The position numbers and the translations under genes are program-made. A stretch of DNA of 64,000 nt. Source: CAIUGU01 sp965279735. Lineage in GTDB: Bacteria; Pseudomonadota; Gammaproteobacteria; Steroidobacterales; Steroidobacteraceae. Location of the stretch: the NCBI GenBank assembly GCA_965279735.1, contig OZ257260.1, forward strand, positions 3,906,001 through 3,970,000, given 5' to 3'. The notes below the pieces were generated by a model, which saw only the letters and a program-made list of their open reading frames with translations, ran no database searches and was not told the origin of the DNA. Shown one piece after another: positions 35,133 through 43,999 of the stretch (positions within the stretch are counted from its first letter, which is position 1; each line of letters opens with the position of its first letter).

Positions 35133-36107
35133 ATGGTTGTGAAGTACGGCTTTGTGGCTGCGACGGTGGCGCTTATCCTGGCAGGGTGTGGTTCGAAGGA
35201 GGTGGAGCAGGCAACTGCGGCTGCCGATGCAGCCCCTGCGATCGAACTGCCGGCGAGCATCACGATCAACACTCCTGGATTGCTGCCCGAAGGCGTCGAG
35301 TACGATGCGAAGCACAACCGCTTCCTCGTCGGTTCGCTGTCGCAGGGAACGATCTTCGCCGTCGGCAACGATGGCACGCTGACTCCGTTCATCCAGGACC
35401 CCGAACTCAAGTCCAGCGTCGGCATTGAAGTCGACGAAGAGCGTAACCGCCTGCTCGTGGCGAATTCCGATGCCGCCGTGTTCGGTGGTCAATCGGCGGG
35501 CCAGGCCAAGCTCGGCATCTACAATCTCGACACCGGCGAACGCATCGCGATGGTCGATCTCGGCGCGCTCGGCCCTGAAGGTGCGAAGGCCCATTTCGCC
35601 AACGACGTCACCGTCGGCAACGACGGTTCGGCATACGTGACGGACACTTTCGCCCGGGTCGTGTTCAAGGTCGATCCCAGCAACACCGCGTCCGTTTTCA
35701 TGCCCAACACGTTCGCGAATCTCGACCAGCACATGCTGAACGGGATCGTGTACCACCCGTCGGGCTACCTGCTCATCGGCGAATCGGTGCAGGGCAAGAT
35801 CTATGCGGTTTCCGAAACCGATCCCTCGATGCTGACCGAGGTGGCGTTGCCCGAAGCGGTCAATGGCGTCGATGGCATCGTCTGGGGCGCCAATGGCGAC
35901 CTGCTGGTTGTGCGGAATGATGCTTCCACGCGCGTAGTCGCGCTGCGCAGCGAAGATGAGTGGAAGTCGGCGACGCTCGCCGGCACGGGAACCTTTGCAG
36001 TGCAGGCTACGACCGCCGCCGTCGCGGGCGACGCCGTGTATGTCATTCATCCGCAAATGGGTGACGCGACTGCTGCACCGGTGATCGAACGCGTTTCGAT
36101 CCAGTAA
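35133..36107 (+). CDS. beta-propeller lipoprotein (SMP-30/gluconolactonase-like)
   Basis: A 324-residue lipoprotein. The start is the ATG at 35133, with TTGAGGAG nine bases upstream. The lipobox is LILAGCGSK, with Cys near residue 20. The mature chain is a repeated beta-propeller: LLPEGVEYDAKHNRFLVGSL, LNGIVYHPSGYLLIGES and VNGVDGIVWGANGDLLVV. This blade pattern is of the SMP-30/strictosidine-synthase/gluconolactonase type. The metal-binding residues of true gluconolactonases are not clear, so the enzymatic role is uncertain. It ends in a strong terminator. Confidence 0.75.
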   Translation: MVVKYGFVAATVALILAGCGSKEVEQATAAADAAPAIELPASITINTPGLLPEGVEYDAKHNRFLVGSLSQGTIFAVGNDGTLTPFIQDPELKSSVGIEVDEERNRLLVANSDAAVFGGQSAGQAKLGIYNLDTGERIAMVDLGALGPEGAKAHFANDVTVGNDGSAYVTDTFARVVFKVDPSNTASVFMPNTFANLDQHMLNGIVYHPSGYLLIGESVQGKIYAVSETDPSMLTEVALPEAVNGVDGIVWGANGDLLVVRNDASTRVVALRSEDEWKSATLAGTGTFAVQATTAAVAGDAVYVIHPQMGDATAAPVIERVSIQ

Positions 36108-36140
36108 TCGAAGCGATGTCTGCCCCATCAAGGGGCAACA

Positions 36141-36177
36141 ATGCCGGGTTCGCGCAAGCGGGCCCGGTATTTTTTTG
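36141..36177 (+). terminator. rho-independent terminator
   Basis: ATGCCGGGTTCGC (36141-36153) pairs with GCGGGCCCGGTAT (36158-36170) allowing three wobbles, with a GCAA tetraloop, and is followed by seven T. It ends the beta-propeller lipoprotein transcript. A smaller TGCCCC/GGGGCA hairpin lies just upstream at 36121-36137. Confidence 0.9.
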
Positions 36178-36260
36178 CCCGTGGCATTCGTACCGGCGTG
36201 GATGGTTTGTCCATTTGCGCCTCGCCGCCTTGAGGCCGTAGCATCCGGTACAGCATTCTA

Positions 36261-36552
36261 AGGAACCTCTGATTAACCTATACGCACTCGCGACGGCGAG
36301 TCATTTCGTTCAGGGTGAGGCGCGCCGACCGCTGTGTACTCGATGTACTCAAGGGAGAAGCAACGCTGCCATGAACGAAATGAATCCCGTCCCGATCAAT
36401 GAACAAATTCATACACTTAATGGGTTGCGCCTCCAATCGCCCGCTGCGTCGTTGCAGCCCTTGCCCATATCGGCATATGGCCTGTGGACTGCGCCTCGCA
36501 TCAGGCGATTGGAGACGCAACGCGAGCGCGTATAGGTTAGTCAGAGGTTCCC
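36261..36552. mobile_element. MITE-like inverted-repeat element (about 290 bp)
   Basis: The ends GGAACCTCTGATTAACCTAT and onward (36262-36292) and the reverse complement of 36521-36551 match in 29 of 31 positions. The flanks are CTA (or CTAAGG) on both sides, which would be a target duplication. Inside are two further hairpins: TCATTTCGTTCA (36301-36312) with TGAACGAAATGA (36372-36383), perfect, and TTGCGCCTCCAATCGCC (36425-36441) with GGCGATTGGAGACGCAA (36504-36520), one mismatch. No credible ORF. It resembles a miniature inverted-repeat transposable element with internally folded arms. The source transposase was not identified. Confidence 0.7.
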
Positions 36553-36613
36553 TAAGGTTTGCGGAAGCGCTGGCATTGCCACTGCTTCAGTTCCCTCAAG
36601 TACGGAGAAGATC

Positions 36614-37084
36614 ATGGATATCGACATCGGCATCAAGAAGAAAGACCGTGAAGCCATCGCTGAAGGGCTGTCGAAGCTGCTTGCGGATACCTATACGCTC
36701 TATCTCAAGACGCACAATTTCCACTGGAACGTGAAGGGCCCTATGTTCCAGACACTGCACCTGATGTTCGAGACGCAGTATAACGAACTCGCGCTCGCCG
36801 TCGATCTCATCGCCGAGCGCATCCGCGCGTTGGGATTTCCGGCTCCGGCCACCTACAAGCAGTTCTCGGCACTGTCGTCGATCAAGGAAACCGAAGGTGT
36901 TCCTTCCGCCACACAGATGATCAAGTTGCTGGTCGAAGGGCAGGAAGCAGTCGCCCGCACCGCGCGTGCCGTATTTCCGGTCGCTGACAAGGTGAGCGAC
37001 GAACCGACTGCCGATCTCTTGACCCAGCGGCTGCAGGTCCACGAAAAGACGGCGTGGATGCTGCGCAGCCTGCTCGAGAAATAG
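36614..37084 (+). CDS. dps: Dps-like DNA-protecting ferritin
   Basis: A 156-residue Dps-family protein. Ferroxidase-site residues are seen in LKTHNFHWNVKGPMFQ and FETQYNELALAVDLIAERI, with the His and Asp/Glu arranged as in Dps dodecamers. The N-terminus is short and Lys-rich (DIGIKKKDREAI), which can bind DNA. GGAGA lies six bases before the ATG. It should store iron and protect DNA under starvation or oxidative stress. The MITE-like element ends 62 bp upstream of its start, so the promoter may be partly provided or displaced by it. Confidence 0.92.
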   Translation: MDIDIGIKKKDREAIAEGLSKLLADTYTLYLKTHNFHWNVKGPMFQTLHLMFETQYNELALAVDLIAERIRALGFPAPATYKQFSALSSIKETEGVPSATQMIKLLVEGQEAVARTARAVFPVADKVSDEPTADLLTQRLQVHEKTAWMLRSLLEK

Positions 37085-37249
37085 CACTCGCACGGGAACG
37101 CGAACGGACGACCGGATTTGTCGGTCGTCCAACGCGTGAACACGGGGTTCTCGATTCGCGCATAAGGGGTTTGCTGAAAGCAAATTAGTTCTGCCGATCG
37201 TGCGCGTCGTGCTACAACTCACGTTCGCTGCGCTGTTGTCCTCGGTGGC

Positions 37250-38674
37250 ATGAACGAAAAGAATACGACCACTATCCTGTTACATAATGCTGAAACTCGT
37301 CTCGATGCGGCTTCGTGGAGCGGTCAGTTCGGTTTCTGGGAATGGGATCTCGTTGCCGAACGCGTGCACTGGCTGAATGACTGGTGTGCAACGCTCGATA
37401 TCGATCCCTGTCCGGCGGAGGGCCACGAGTACTACTGGAACCAGCGCCGCCATCCTCTCGATCGGGCAAAAGTGGAGGCCGCTTGGGTCGAGCATCGCAG
37501 CGGCCATACCGAATGGTTTGAGGTCGAATACCGTGTTCTGACGCGTGGCGGGCAATGGCGCTGGATCGGCGAGCGCGGAAAAATCGTCGCACGCGATGCC
37601 GCCGGCGAACCTTTGCGGATGATCGGCGCCTGCTTCGACATTCATCAGCGGCGCGGCGTTGAAGCCAGCCTCAAGCGCCAGCAGCAGTTTCTGGAAACCA
37701 TCTGCGACAGCGTGCCTGCGTGGCTCGTCATCACCGATCTCGACGGCCGCATCGAATTCCTGAATCGCGCCATCGACGGCATCACTTCTGAGCAAGCCAT
37801 CGGTCGGTTGCTCCAGGATCTGCTCGCATCGGCCAATCGCCGGCACATCGAGCAGGGAATCCGCGCCGTCATATCTACCCGCACCTCCCGCAACCAGTCA
37901 CTGGTTACCGGGCGCCGCGGCAGTTCGCGACACTTTGAATGCCGGATCGCACCCGTGCTGACGGATGGGGAGGTGACCCAGCTGGCTGCAGTGGCGGTCG
38001 AGGTCACTGATCGCAGGCAGCTCGAGCGCGCCGTGATAGACATTGCGAATCATGAACAGGAGCGCCTCAGCCGCGACCTGCATGACGGCCTGGGGCAGGA
38101 ACTGTTCGGCATTTCCCTGCTGCTGCGGGGATTGCTGGTTCATCAGCCGGCGCTCGCTCCCGAGGTGCACGACCAGATCGACGAGATCATCGCGCTTGCC
38201 GGCAAGGCGTTGACGACGACACGTTCACTGGCCCGTGGCCTGGCTGCCATTTCCTGCGGCTACATGGGGCTGGTGGAGGCGCTCAAGGCGCTGGGCCAGC
38301 GGCTCGCTGCGTCCACCCGGCTGTCCATCGCGTGCGAGTTCGGCGCCAGAAGCTCGGCAGATCTGGAAGAGGGCATTGCCGACCAGTTGTATCGCATCGG
38401 GCAGGAAGCCTTGACGAATGCGGTCAGGCACAGCGGCGCAAGCGAAATTCATCTGCGCCTGTATGAGCGCAACGGCGAGATCAATCTCGAAGTGCAGGAT
38501 GACGGAGTGGGTATCGCAAGCGGCCGCATCATGGGCGAAGGGCTCGGCACCCGCATCATGATCTATCGTGCCGAATCCATCGGCGCCACGATGGTGTTCG
38601 AATCGCTGGGATCCGGGGGTGCCGTGATCCGCTGCCGCTATCCGTTGCCCGAACGATCGGTCGGAAAGGCGTAA
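37250..38674 (+). CDS. PAS-domain histidine kinase (NarL-type, HisKA_3)
   Basis: A 474-residue soluble sensor kinase. It has two PAS/PAC-like regions: the first near residues 20-130 (WSGQFGFWEWDLVAERVHWL through MIGACFDIHQRRG), the second about 145-260. HisKA_3 follows with the phospho-His in LSRDLHDGLGQELFGI, and an HATPase with LYRIGQEALTNAVRHSG and VQDDGVGIASG. There is no membrane helix, so the signal is cytoplasmic. A response regulator of the NarL type should exist elsewhere; none is adjacent. A weak CGGTGG precedes the ATG. Upstream 165 bp hold no other gene. Confidence 0.88.
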   Translation: MNEKNTTTILLHNAETRLDAASWSGQFGFWEWDLVAERVHWLNDWCATLDIDPCPAEGHEYYWNQRRHPLDRAKVEAAWVEHRSGHTEWFEVEYRVLTRGGQWRWIGERGKIVARDAAGEPLRMIGACFDIHQRRGVEASLKRQQQFLETICDSVPAWLVITDLDGRIEFLNRAIDGITSEQAIGRLLQDLLASANRRHIEQGIRAVISTRTSRNQSLVTGRRGSSRHFECRIAPVLTDGEVTQLAAVAVEVTDRRQLERAVIDIANHEQERLSRDLHDGLGQELFGISLLLRGLLVHQPALAPEVHDQIDEIIALAGKALTTTRSLARGLAAISCGYMGLVEALKALGQRLAASTRLSIACEFGARSSADLEEGIADQLYRIGQEALTNAVRHSGASEIHLRLYERNGEINLEVQDDGVGIASGRIMGEGLGTRIMIYRAESIGATMVFESLGSGGAVIRCRYPLPERSVGKA

Positions 38675-38695
38675 CCCGCAGCGGTCCGAGTCCGG

Positions 38696-39418
38696 TCAGA
38701 CCAGCGTGTGGAACACCTTCTGCACGTCTTCATCCTGTTCCAGCTTGTCGATCAGCGTCAGGACTTCCGTCGCCTGTTCTTCCGGCAGTTCTGTCGGCGT
38801 AAGGCAGACGTATTCCTGTTCCGCGGACAGCGGAGCAATGCTGCGATCTTCCAGTGCCTTCTGCAGCTGGCCGAAATCCCCGAAAGCACAGCGGATCACG
38901 AGTTGCGGTTCGCCCTTCTCGTCCGAGCTTTCGCCCATCTCGTCGAGCCCATGGTCCATGAGGTAGAGCTCAAGGTCGTCGCTTTCGATGCCTGCCGGAT
39001 TGAGGCGGAAAACGCCCATCTTCTTGAACTGGAAACTGACGCTGCCTGTGCTTCCGAGGTTGCCCCCGTGTTTTGCAAAGGCATTGCGTACGTTGCCCAC
39101 GGTGCGTGTCGGGTTGTCCGTCGCGGTTTCGACCAGCACCGCCACGCCGTGCGGTGCATAGCCTTCGTACAGGATTTCCTGGTAGTTGGCGGCTTCCTTG
39201 CCGGCGGCCCGCCGGATGGCCGCTTCCACCTTGTCCTTCGGCATGTTCATCGACCGGGAATTCTGGATGATCCGTCGCAGCGTCGGATTCGAGGCCGGAT
39301 CCGGGCCTCCCGACTTCACCGACATGCTGATTTCCTTCGCGATGCGCGCGAACTGCTTCGCCATCCGGTTCCACCGGGCGAACATCACATGCTTGCGGGT
39401 CTCGAATATGCGTCCCAT
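38696..39418 (-). CDS. YebC/PmpR/TACO1-family protein
   Basis: A 240-residue protein. It opens MGRIFETRKHVMFARWNRM, a variant of the typical YebC start, followed by FARIAKEISMSVKSGGPDP, MPKDKVEAAIRRAAG and YEGYAPHGVAVLVETATDN. Then FAKHGGNLGSTGSVSFQFK and a C-terminal acidic domain with DKLEQDEDVQKVFHTL complete the pattern. YebC proteins bind DNA as regulators or aid translation elongation of polyproline stretches. This copy has the F-E-T-R-K type N-terminus seen mostly in a subtype outside the E. coli YebC group. It is convergent with the PAS kinase gene. Confidence 0.85.
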   Translation of the reverse strand: MGRIFETRKHVMFARWNRMAKQFARIAKEISMSVKSGGPDPASNPTLRRIIQNSRSMNMPKDKVEAAIRRAAGKEAANYQEILYEGYAPHGVAVLVETATDNPTRTVGNVRNAFAKHGGNLGSTGSVSFQFKKMGVFRLNPAGIESDDLELYLMDHGLDEMGESSDEKGEPQLVIRCAFGDFGQLQKALEDRSIAPLSAEQEYVCLTPTELPEEQATEVLTLIDKLEQDEDVQKVFHTLV

Positions 39419-39454
39419 GGAGTTACTTCTTCAAGCGGTGCGGATTGACAGGTG

Positions 39455-40027
39455 TTACGTGATAGGCGACACGCCGATCAGCAGGCGGTGCAGGAAAAGA
39501 ATCACGAACAGGTAGATCACTACGCCAACGATGATGGCAGAGGCGTCGTTGAAACGCTTGAAAGGGAATACCGGTGCGGGGCGGGGCGGACGGGATTTCA
39601 GTGCGATCTGCAACCAGGTTGCCCAGATGAACAGCGATCCGAACAGCACGATATCTGCGAGCATGCCATTTGCCAGCAGGTGGGCAGTTGCCCAGAGCCG
39701 GACGGCGACGAGCATCGGATGCTTGAATCGTGCCCTTATCTTTCCGGGAACATACGCTGCGAGCAGGAAAGGAAATACGGGCAGAGTCACGAGCAGTGCC
39801 AGCGCCCGCAGACCTACGGGCGGGACGTAAACGAGCACTGGCGCATAACGAGCGAGCGAGTAGCCCCAGGCGATGAGGATCAGGCCCGCGAGGCTGACCA
39901 GCGAATAGCCGGCCTTCCAGCGGCTTGCTCCCAGGCGTGCGGCAGTCGCGTCGCGCCAGCCAGAAGCGAACAGCGAGAGCGAATGCACACCGAGAAACAG
40001 AATCAGCCCCAGGATCAGCAGCAGCAT
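39455..40027 (-). CDS. NnrU-family membrane protein
   Basis: A 190-residue multi-pass membrane protein. The start chosen is the ATG at 40027 (MLLLILGLILFLGVHSLSLF), with CGGAGC eight bases upstream; 92 longer in-frame codons lack a site and overlap the DGC gene. Landmarks WRDATAARLGASRWKAGYSLVSLAGLILIA (in outline), FKHPMLVAVRLWATAHLLANG and FGSLFIWATW are typical of NnrU. Family members are linked to denitrification or nitrite metabolism in some bacteria but are widespread, so role here is uncertain. The FKHPMLVAVRLW block is the family's strongest marker. About five helices are predicted. Confidence 0.82.
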   Translation of the reverse strand: MLLLILGLILFLGVHSLSLFASGWRDATAARLGASRWKAGYSLVSLAGLILIAWGYSLARYAPVLVYVPPVGLRALALLVTLPVFPFLLAAYVPGKIRARFKHPMLVAVRLWATAHLLANGMLADIVLFGSLFIWATWLQIALKSRPPRPAPVFPFKRFNDASAIIVGVVIYLFVILFLHRLLIGVSPIT

Positions 40028-40094
40028 CGGTAAGCTCCGGACGACGGCGGGCGGCATGATACCGGGAAAAGAGCGGGCGGGCAGCGTCGTGGGA

Positions 40095-41291
40095 TCAGGT
40101 GCGGCCGTAGACTGCGCTGCGATTCTTGCCCTGTGATTTGGCGCGATACAGGGCCTCATCGGCACGCTTGTACATGCCATCGAAGTCAGCTTCCGTACCG
40201 TCTTCGATGCTGATGCCGATCGAGACGCTGCAGCCGGGCAGGTCGGGTGCCGGTTCTGCAAACCGTTCAAGTACGTGGCGCGCGATGAGTTCCGCCACTT
40301 CAATGTTGCAGTTCGGGGCGACGATCAGGAACTCGTCACCCCCGATGCGGGCCGCGATATCGTCGTTACGCACGCTATCGCGAATCGTTGCGGCGAGCCT
40401 TGTAATCACGGCATCTCCCGCTGCGTGGCCCTGTGTGTCGTTGATCGTCTTGAGGCCGTCGATATCGATCAGCAGTGCGGCGTGACTCGCGCTGGGGTGA
40501 GGCAGCGCTCCTGCCACCGATTGCAGGGCGCCGCGCCTGTTGAGCAGGCCGGTCAGCTCATCGCGGATCGATGAATGATAGTGACGCTGCATCTGGTAGT
40601 GCAGGTCGAAGTGATAGCGGGCGACCAGGAAGCCGATGAGGAGCGACGCTGCAAGCACCGCTACGAGGCTGCCGATGCCGATCGCCCTGAAGCGTGCCTC
40701 CTGCGCTAGGTAGTACCCAAGATCGAAGTCGACACCGACGAAGCCGCTGTAGCGGCCCTGCGCATCCTTGATGGGAGCATGTCCCGTCAGGAAGTAGCCA
40801 TAGTCGTCCACTTCAAAAGTCGGCGTCACATACGTATGGCCCGCGGCGATCTCCTCAAGCCAGTCGTTCTCGTATTCCTGGCGCAGCTCAAAGCGTTCCA
40901 TGTATGGGGATGCACGCAGCCTGTTCCTGCTGACAAGATCCGGCGAGGCAGCGGTGTCGAGCACAAACCACGTCTGGCCCTCGCGCTCGGCCATCGTGTA
41001 GACATAGAAGGCATCCGGCATCGCGGAGTGAAACCGCACGAGTGGCGCCAGCGCGCGGGCGTACAGGTCCGTCGAATAGTTGGCCGGGTCGAGCAGCTGG
41101 CGATGCAGATCGCCGTCCACGGTGCTGGCTGCAAGCTGCGCAATCTCGCCCACATGCAGGCGCAGGACTTCGAGGCGTGCCTGCTGGGCAAGCCATTGCG
41201 GAACAGCGACGATCGTCACCATGACCAATGCAGCGATGCCGGCGGCTGCGAAAAAAACGGCGGCTTGGAACGGACGGCGGCGAAAAAGCAT
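40095..41291 (-). CDS. membrane-anchored GGDEF diguanylate cyclase
   Basis: A 398-residue protein. The start is the ATG at 41291 (MLFRRRPFQAAVFFAAAGIA); longer frames are antisense to fbp. An N-terminal membrane helix (residues 8-30) and a second (about 210-235) bracket a periplasmic sensory domain of roughly 170 residues with YVYTMAEREGQTWFVLDTA. The GGDEF domain has intact ARIGGDEFLIVAP and the I-site RNDD positioned five residues earlier. It should make cyclic di-GMP from two GTP in response to an extracytoplasmic ligand and be inhibited by its product. It is divergent from fbp, with about 200 bp between. Confidence 0.9.
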   Translation of the reverse strand: MLFRRRPFQAAVFFAAAGIAALVMVTIVAVPQWLAQQARLEVLRLHVGEIAQLAASTVDGDLHRQLLDPANYSTDLYARALAPLVRFHSAMPDAFYVYTMAEREGQTWFVLDTAASPDLVSRNRLRASPYMERFELRQEYENDWLEEIAAGHTYVTPTFEVDDYGYFLTGHAPIKDAQGRYSGFVGVDFDLGYYLAQEARFRAIGIGSLVAVLAASLLIGFLVARYHFDLHYQMQRHYHSSIRDELTGLLNRRGALQSVAGALPHPSASHAALLIDIDGLKTINDTQGHAAGDAVITRLAATIRDSVRNDDIAARIGGDEFLIVAPNCNIEVAELIARHVLERFAEPAPDLPGCSVSIGISIEDGTEADFDGMYKRADEALYRAKSQGKNRSAVYGRT

Positions 41292-41495
41292 GGTTTTTGT
41301 GCAGGGTTCTCGCGAGGGACGGGCAGCCTGACGACCGCAAGGACAGGCCGTGGATCGCTGCGGCCGGCATTGTCGCACAGGCATCGACTCCGCAGTCCTG
41401 GCTTGGGTCTTTGCGGCAAAGTTCCTTGCGCTGAATGGTGCCGAGGCGGTATTACTCCCCGATCCCATCCGCTCCTTTCCCTGAGGCCCGAACGC

Positions 41496-42509
41496 ATGAG
41501 TTCTTCCGAAATCGAGATTGAGGCTGCCGGCCCGCGTCGGCAGATCGTGACCCTGCAGGGCCACATCTTGCAGCAGCAAGCCCTTTACCCCGGCGCAACG
41601 GGGGCCTTTTCCTGGATCCTGTCGGCCCTTTCCATTTCGGCCAAGATGATTGCCTCACAGGTGCGTCGCGCCCGCCTCGAGGATGTCCTCGGCAGTGTCG
41701 GCAACCAGAACGTGCAGGGCGAGCAGCAGCAGAAGCTGGACGTCATCGCGAACGACATCCTGCTGCGCACATTGAGCGGTCGCGATGGGGTCGCGATTGT
41801 TGCTTCAGAGGAAAACGAAGAACCCGTGATCCTGCGCGACGAGCAGGAGGGCGAACGGAAGTATTGCGTGCTGTTCGATCCGCTCGATGGCTCATCGAAT
41901 CTGGATGTATGCGGTGCCGTCGGCACCATCTTCAGCATCCTGCGTCAGGATCGGCGGGCCTCTCGTCATGAGGATTCGCTGCTGCAGCCGGGGTTGCAGC
42001 AGGTGGCAGCGGGCTACGTGCTGTACGGATCGTCTACCGTGTTCACGCTGACGCTCGGCAATGGCGTCGACATGTTCGTCCTCGATCCCTCGATCGGTGC
42101 ATTCATACGCGTCGAGCAGCAGATGCGGATACCGAAGGCGAACAAGAGCTATTCGCTCAATGAAGGCAACCGCCTCACTTTTCCGGAAGGCTACCAGCGC
42201 TACCTGCACTGGGCCCAGGAGCGCGGTTATTCAAGCCGCTATGCAGGCGCCATGGTTGGCGACGTCCATCGCATCCTGCTCCAGGGTGGCGTCTTCATGT
42301 ATCCACCCACGAAGAAAGCTCCGCAGGGAAAGCTGCGGTTGATGTACGAAGCCAATCCGATGGCCATGATCGTTGAACAGGCAGGCGGCAAGGCACTGAT
42401 TGCTCCGGGTCAGCGCATTCTCGAAGTCCAGCCGACTGCCATCCATCAACGCACACCCGTGATCATGGGCAGCCCGGATGAAGTCGATCTGGTCGTCGCG
42501 CAGCTCTGA
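41496..42509 (+). CDS. fbp: fructose-1,6-bisphosphatase class I
   Basis: A 337-residue class I fructose-1,6-bisphosphatase (the E. coli enzyme is 332). The start is the ATG at 41496 (MSSSEIEIEAAGPRRQ), with CTGAGG nine bases upstream. Family motifs FDPLDGSSNLDVC (metal and phosphate binding) and KLRLMYEANPMAMIVEQAGG (substrate site) are intact, as is SYSLNEGNR. It dephosphorylates fructose 1,6-bisphosphate in gluconeogenesis. The gene ends close to a 175-bp region of nested hairpins. No other gluconeogenic gene is adjacent. Confidence 0.94.
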   Translation: MSSSEIEIEAAGPRRQIVTLQGHILQQQALYPGATGAFSWILSALSISAKMIASQVRRARLEDVLGSVGNQNVQGEQQQKLDVIANDILLRTLSGRDGVAIVASEENEEPVILRDEQEGERKYCVLFDPLDGSSNLDVCGAVGTIFSILRQDRRASRHEDSLLQPGLQQVAAGYVLYGSSTVFTLTLGNGVDMFVLDPSIGAFIRVEQQMRIPKANKSYSLNEGNRLTFPEGYQRYLHWAQERGYSSRYAGAMVGDVHRILLQGGVFMYPPTKKAPQGKLRLMYEANPMAMIVEQAGGKALIAPGQRILEVQPTAIHQRTPVIMGSPDEVDLVVAQL

Positions 42510-42519
42510 AAGAATCGAA

Positions 42520-42695
42520 GGCCGACTCTGTCGGCAAGTAGGTCTTCGACAAGTAGGCCTCCGGCAGGATGGCTGACTCACGTCAGCAAGTCAGAGTCTG
42601 GCCTGTCGACAGACCTTCGTGTCGCCACAGGCGACCTACTTGCCGGTAGGCCCCCTTGCCGACAATGGCCCAGGGACGGGCCATGAAAGTCGGCC
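42520..42695. repeat. nested inverted-repeat intergenic region
   Basis: Between fbp and puuB (convergent). Outer arms: GGCCGACT (42520-42527) with AGTCGGCC (42688-42695). Second layer: CGGCAAGTAGGTC (42532-42544) with GACCTACTTGCCG (42633-42645). Local hairpins: GCCGAC/GTCGGC (42521-42535), the palindrome CTGTCGACAG (42603-42612), GTCGCC/GGCGAC (42621-42635) and TGGCCC/GGGCCA (42666-42683). CAAGTAGG occurs twice near the left end. The structure could act as a bidirectional transcript end or as a REP-like block. No T-run follows. Confidence 0.7.
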
Positions 42696-42703
42696 GGTTG
42701 CTC

Positions 42704-43999
42704 TTAGAGATAATCCCTGAGCCTGTAATAGAGCATCGCCAGCACGAGCGCCGGTGTGCGGAGCAGCGCTCCGCCAGGAAAATTCCGGTGTTTGATACGT
42801 GCATAGATATCGAAGTGTTCAGCCTGCCCTGCAATCGCTTCCGCGACGAACTGACCTGCGATTCCCGTGAGCGCAATGCCGTGGCCTGAAAATCCCTGCA
42901 GGTAGTAGATGTTCGGCGCGATGCGGCCGAAGTCCGGAGCGCGGCTCATCGTGATATCGACGTAGCCTCCCCAGGCATATTCAACCTTCACGTCAGCGAG
43001 CTGCGGGAATACTGCCAGCATCCGCTTGCGGGTGGCTGAGGCCGTGTTGAAAGGATCGAGGCCGGAATAGCTCACGCGGCCGCCGAACAGAAGACGGTGA
43101 TCTGCCGAGCGCCGGAAGTAGTCGAGGACGAAGTTGATATCGGTGACCGCCACGTTCTCGCGCATCAGGCGGGTCATGCGCTCAAGGCCCAGCTGCTCGG
43201 TCGCGATGATGTACGTGCCGACAGGCATGATGCGGGAACGCAGCTGCGGCTCCAGGCCGTCAACGTAGGCGTTGCAGCAAAGCGCGACATGCCGGGCCCG
43301 GACGCTGCCGGAGGCGGTATGCAAGATGGCAGGATCACCGCGCTCGACACGGATGACGCTGGAGTTTTCACAGATCCTGACGCCTGCAGCCTCGGCCGCA
43401 GCCGCGAGTCCCAGCGTGTAGTTGAGAGGATGCAGATGACCACTTGCGGAGTCATGGAGCGCCGCGCAATAGCGCTTTGTCTCGAGCATCGCCTCCACAT
43501 CCTCGCGTTCCAGAAAGCGGATGCTGTGATAGTCGTAGTCGCGTTCGAGTTCTTCCTGCCAGGTTTTCAGTTCGTCGCGCTGCCTGGACTTGATGGCCGC
43601 GTGCACCTGACCCCACTGCAGATCGCAGTCGATCTGATGTTGTGCGACACGCCTCTTGAGAAGATCGAGCGCTTCGATCGAGAAATCCCAGAGTTGTCTT
43701 GCGGGCTCCGCACCCAGTTCATCGATCAGCTTCTGCTGGCCGCATGCGTAACCAAAAATGGCCTGTCCGCCACTGCGTCCGGATGCACCCCACCCAATGC
43801 GATGCGCTTCGAGCAGGACGACCTTGTAGCCGCGCTCGGCGAGATGCAGCGCTGTCGACAGACCCGCAATGCCGCCACCCACGATACAGACGTCTGCTTG
43901 CACTTCACCCGTAAGCGCGGGATGGCGCGGCGCCGGATTCGCGGTTGCAGAATAGTAGGAAGGGATATGTTCCATTGGTGGTTGATTTTCGGCTGTCAC
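42704..43999 (-). CDS. puuB: gamma-glutamylputrescine oxidoreductase (PuuB-like)
   Basis: A 431-residue FAD-dependent oxidase, DAO fold. FAD-binding GxGxxG is DVCIVGGGIAGLSTALHLAE; GWGASGRSGGQAIFGYACGQ is typical of PuuB-type amine oxidases; and FGGRVSYSGLDPFNT with WGGYVDITMSRAPDFGRIAP (quoted in part) close the domain. The expected reaction oxidises gamma-glutamylputrescine to gamma-glutamyl-gamma-aminobutyraldehyde. The start is a GTG directly adjoining the stop of the upstream puuA-like gene (TGAGTG). An ATG eight codons inside is an alternative. It forms a two-gene leftward operon with that gene. Confidence 0.88.
   Translation of the reverse strand: MTAENQPPMEHIPSYYSATANPAPRHPALTGEVQADVCIVGGGIAGLSTALHLAERGYKVVLLEAHRIGWGASGRSGGQAIFGYACGQQKLIDELGAEPARQLWDFSIEALDLLKRRVAQHQIDCDLQWGQVHAAIKSRQRDELKTWQEELERDYDYHSIRFLEREDVEAMLETKRYCAALHDSASGHLHPLNYTLGLAAAAEAAGVRICENSSVIRVERGDPAILHTASGSVRARHVALCCNAYVDGLEPQLRSRIMPVGTYIIATEQLGLERMTRLMRENVAVTDINFVLDYFRRSADHRLLFGGRVSYSGLDPFNTASATRKRMLAVFPQLADVKVEYAWGGYVDITMSRAPDFGRIAPNIYYLQGFSGHGIALTGIAGQFVAEAIAGQAEHFDIYARIKHRNFPGGALLRTPALVLAMLYYRLRDYL

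Noticed and set aside
40779..41495. N-terminal extension of the fbp frame (from 40779)
   Set aside because: It lies opposite the diguanylate cyclase gene; fructose bisphosphatase homology begins only at 41496.
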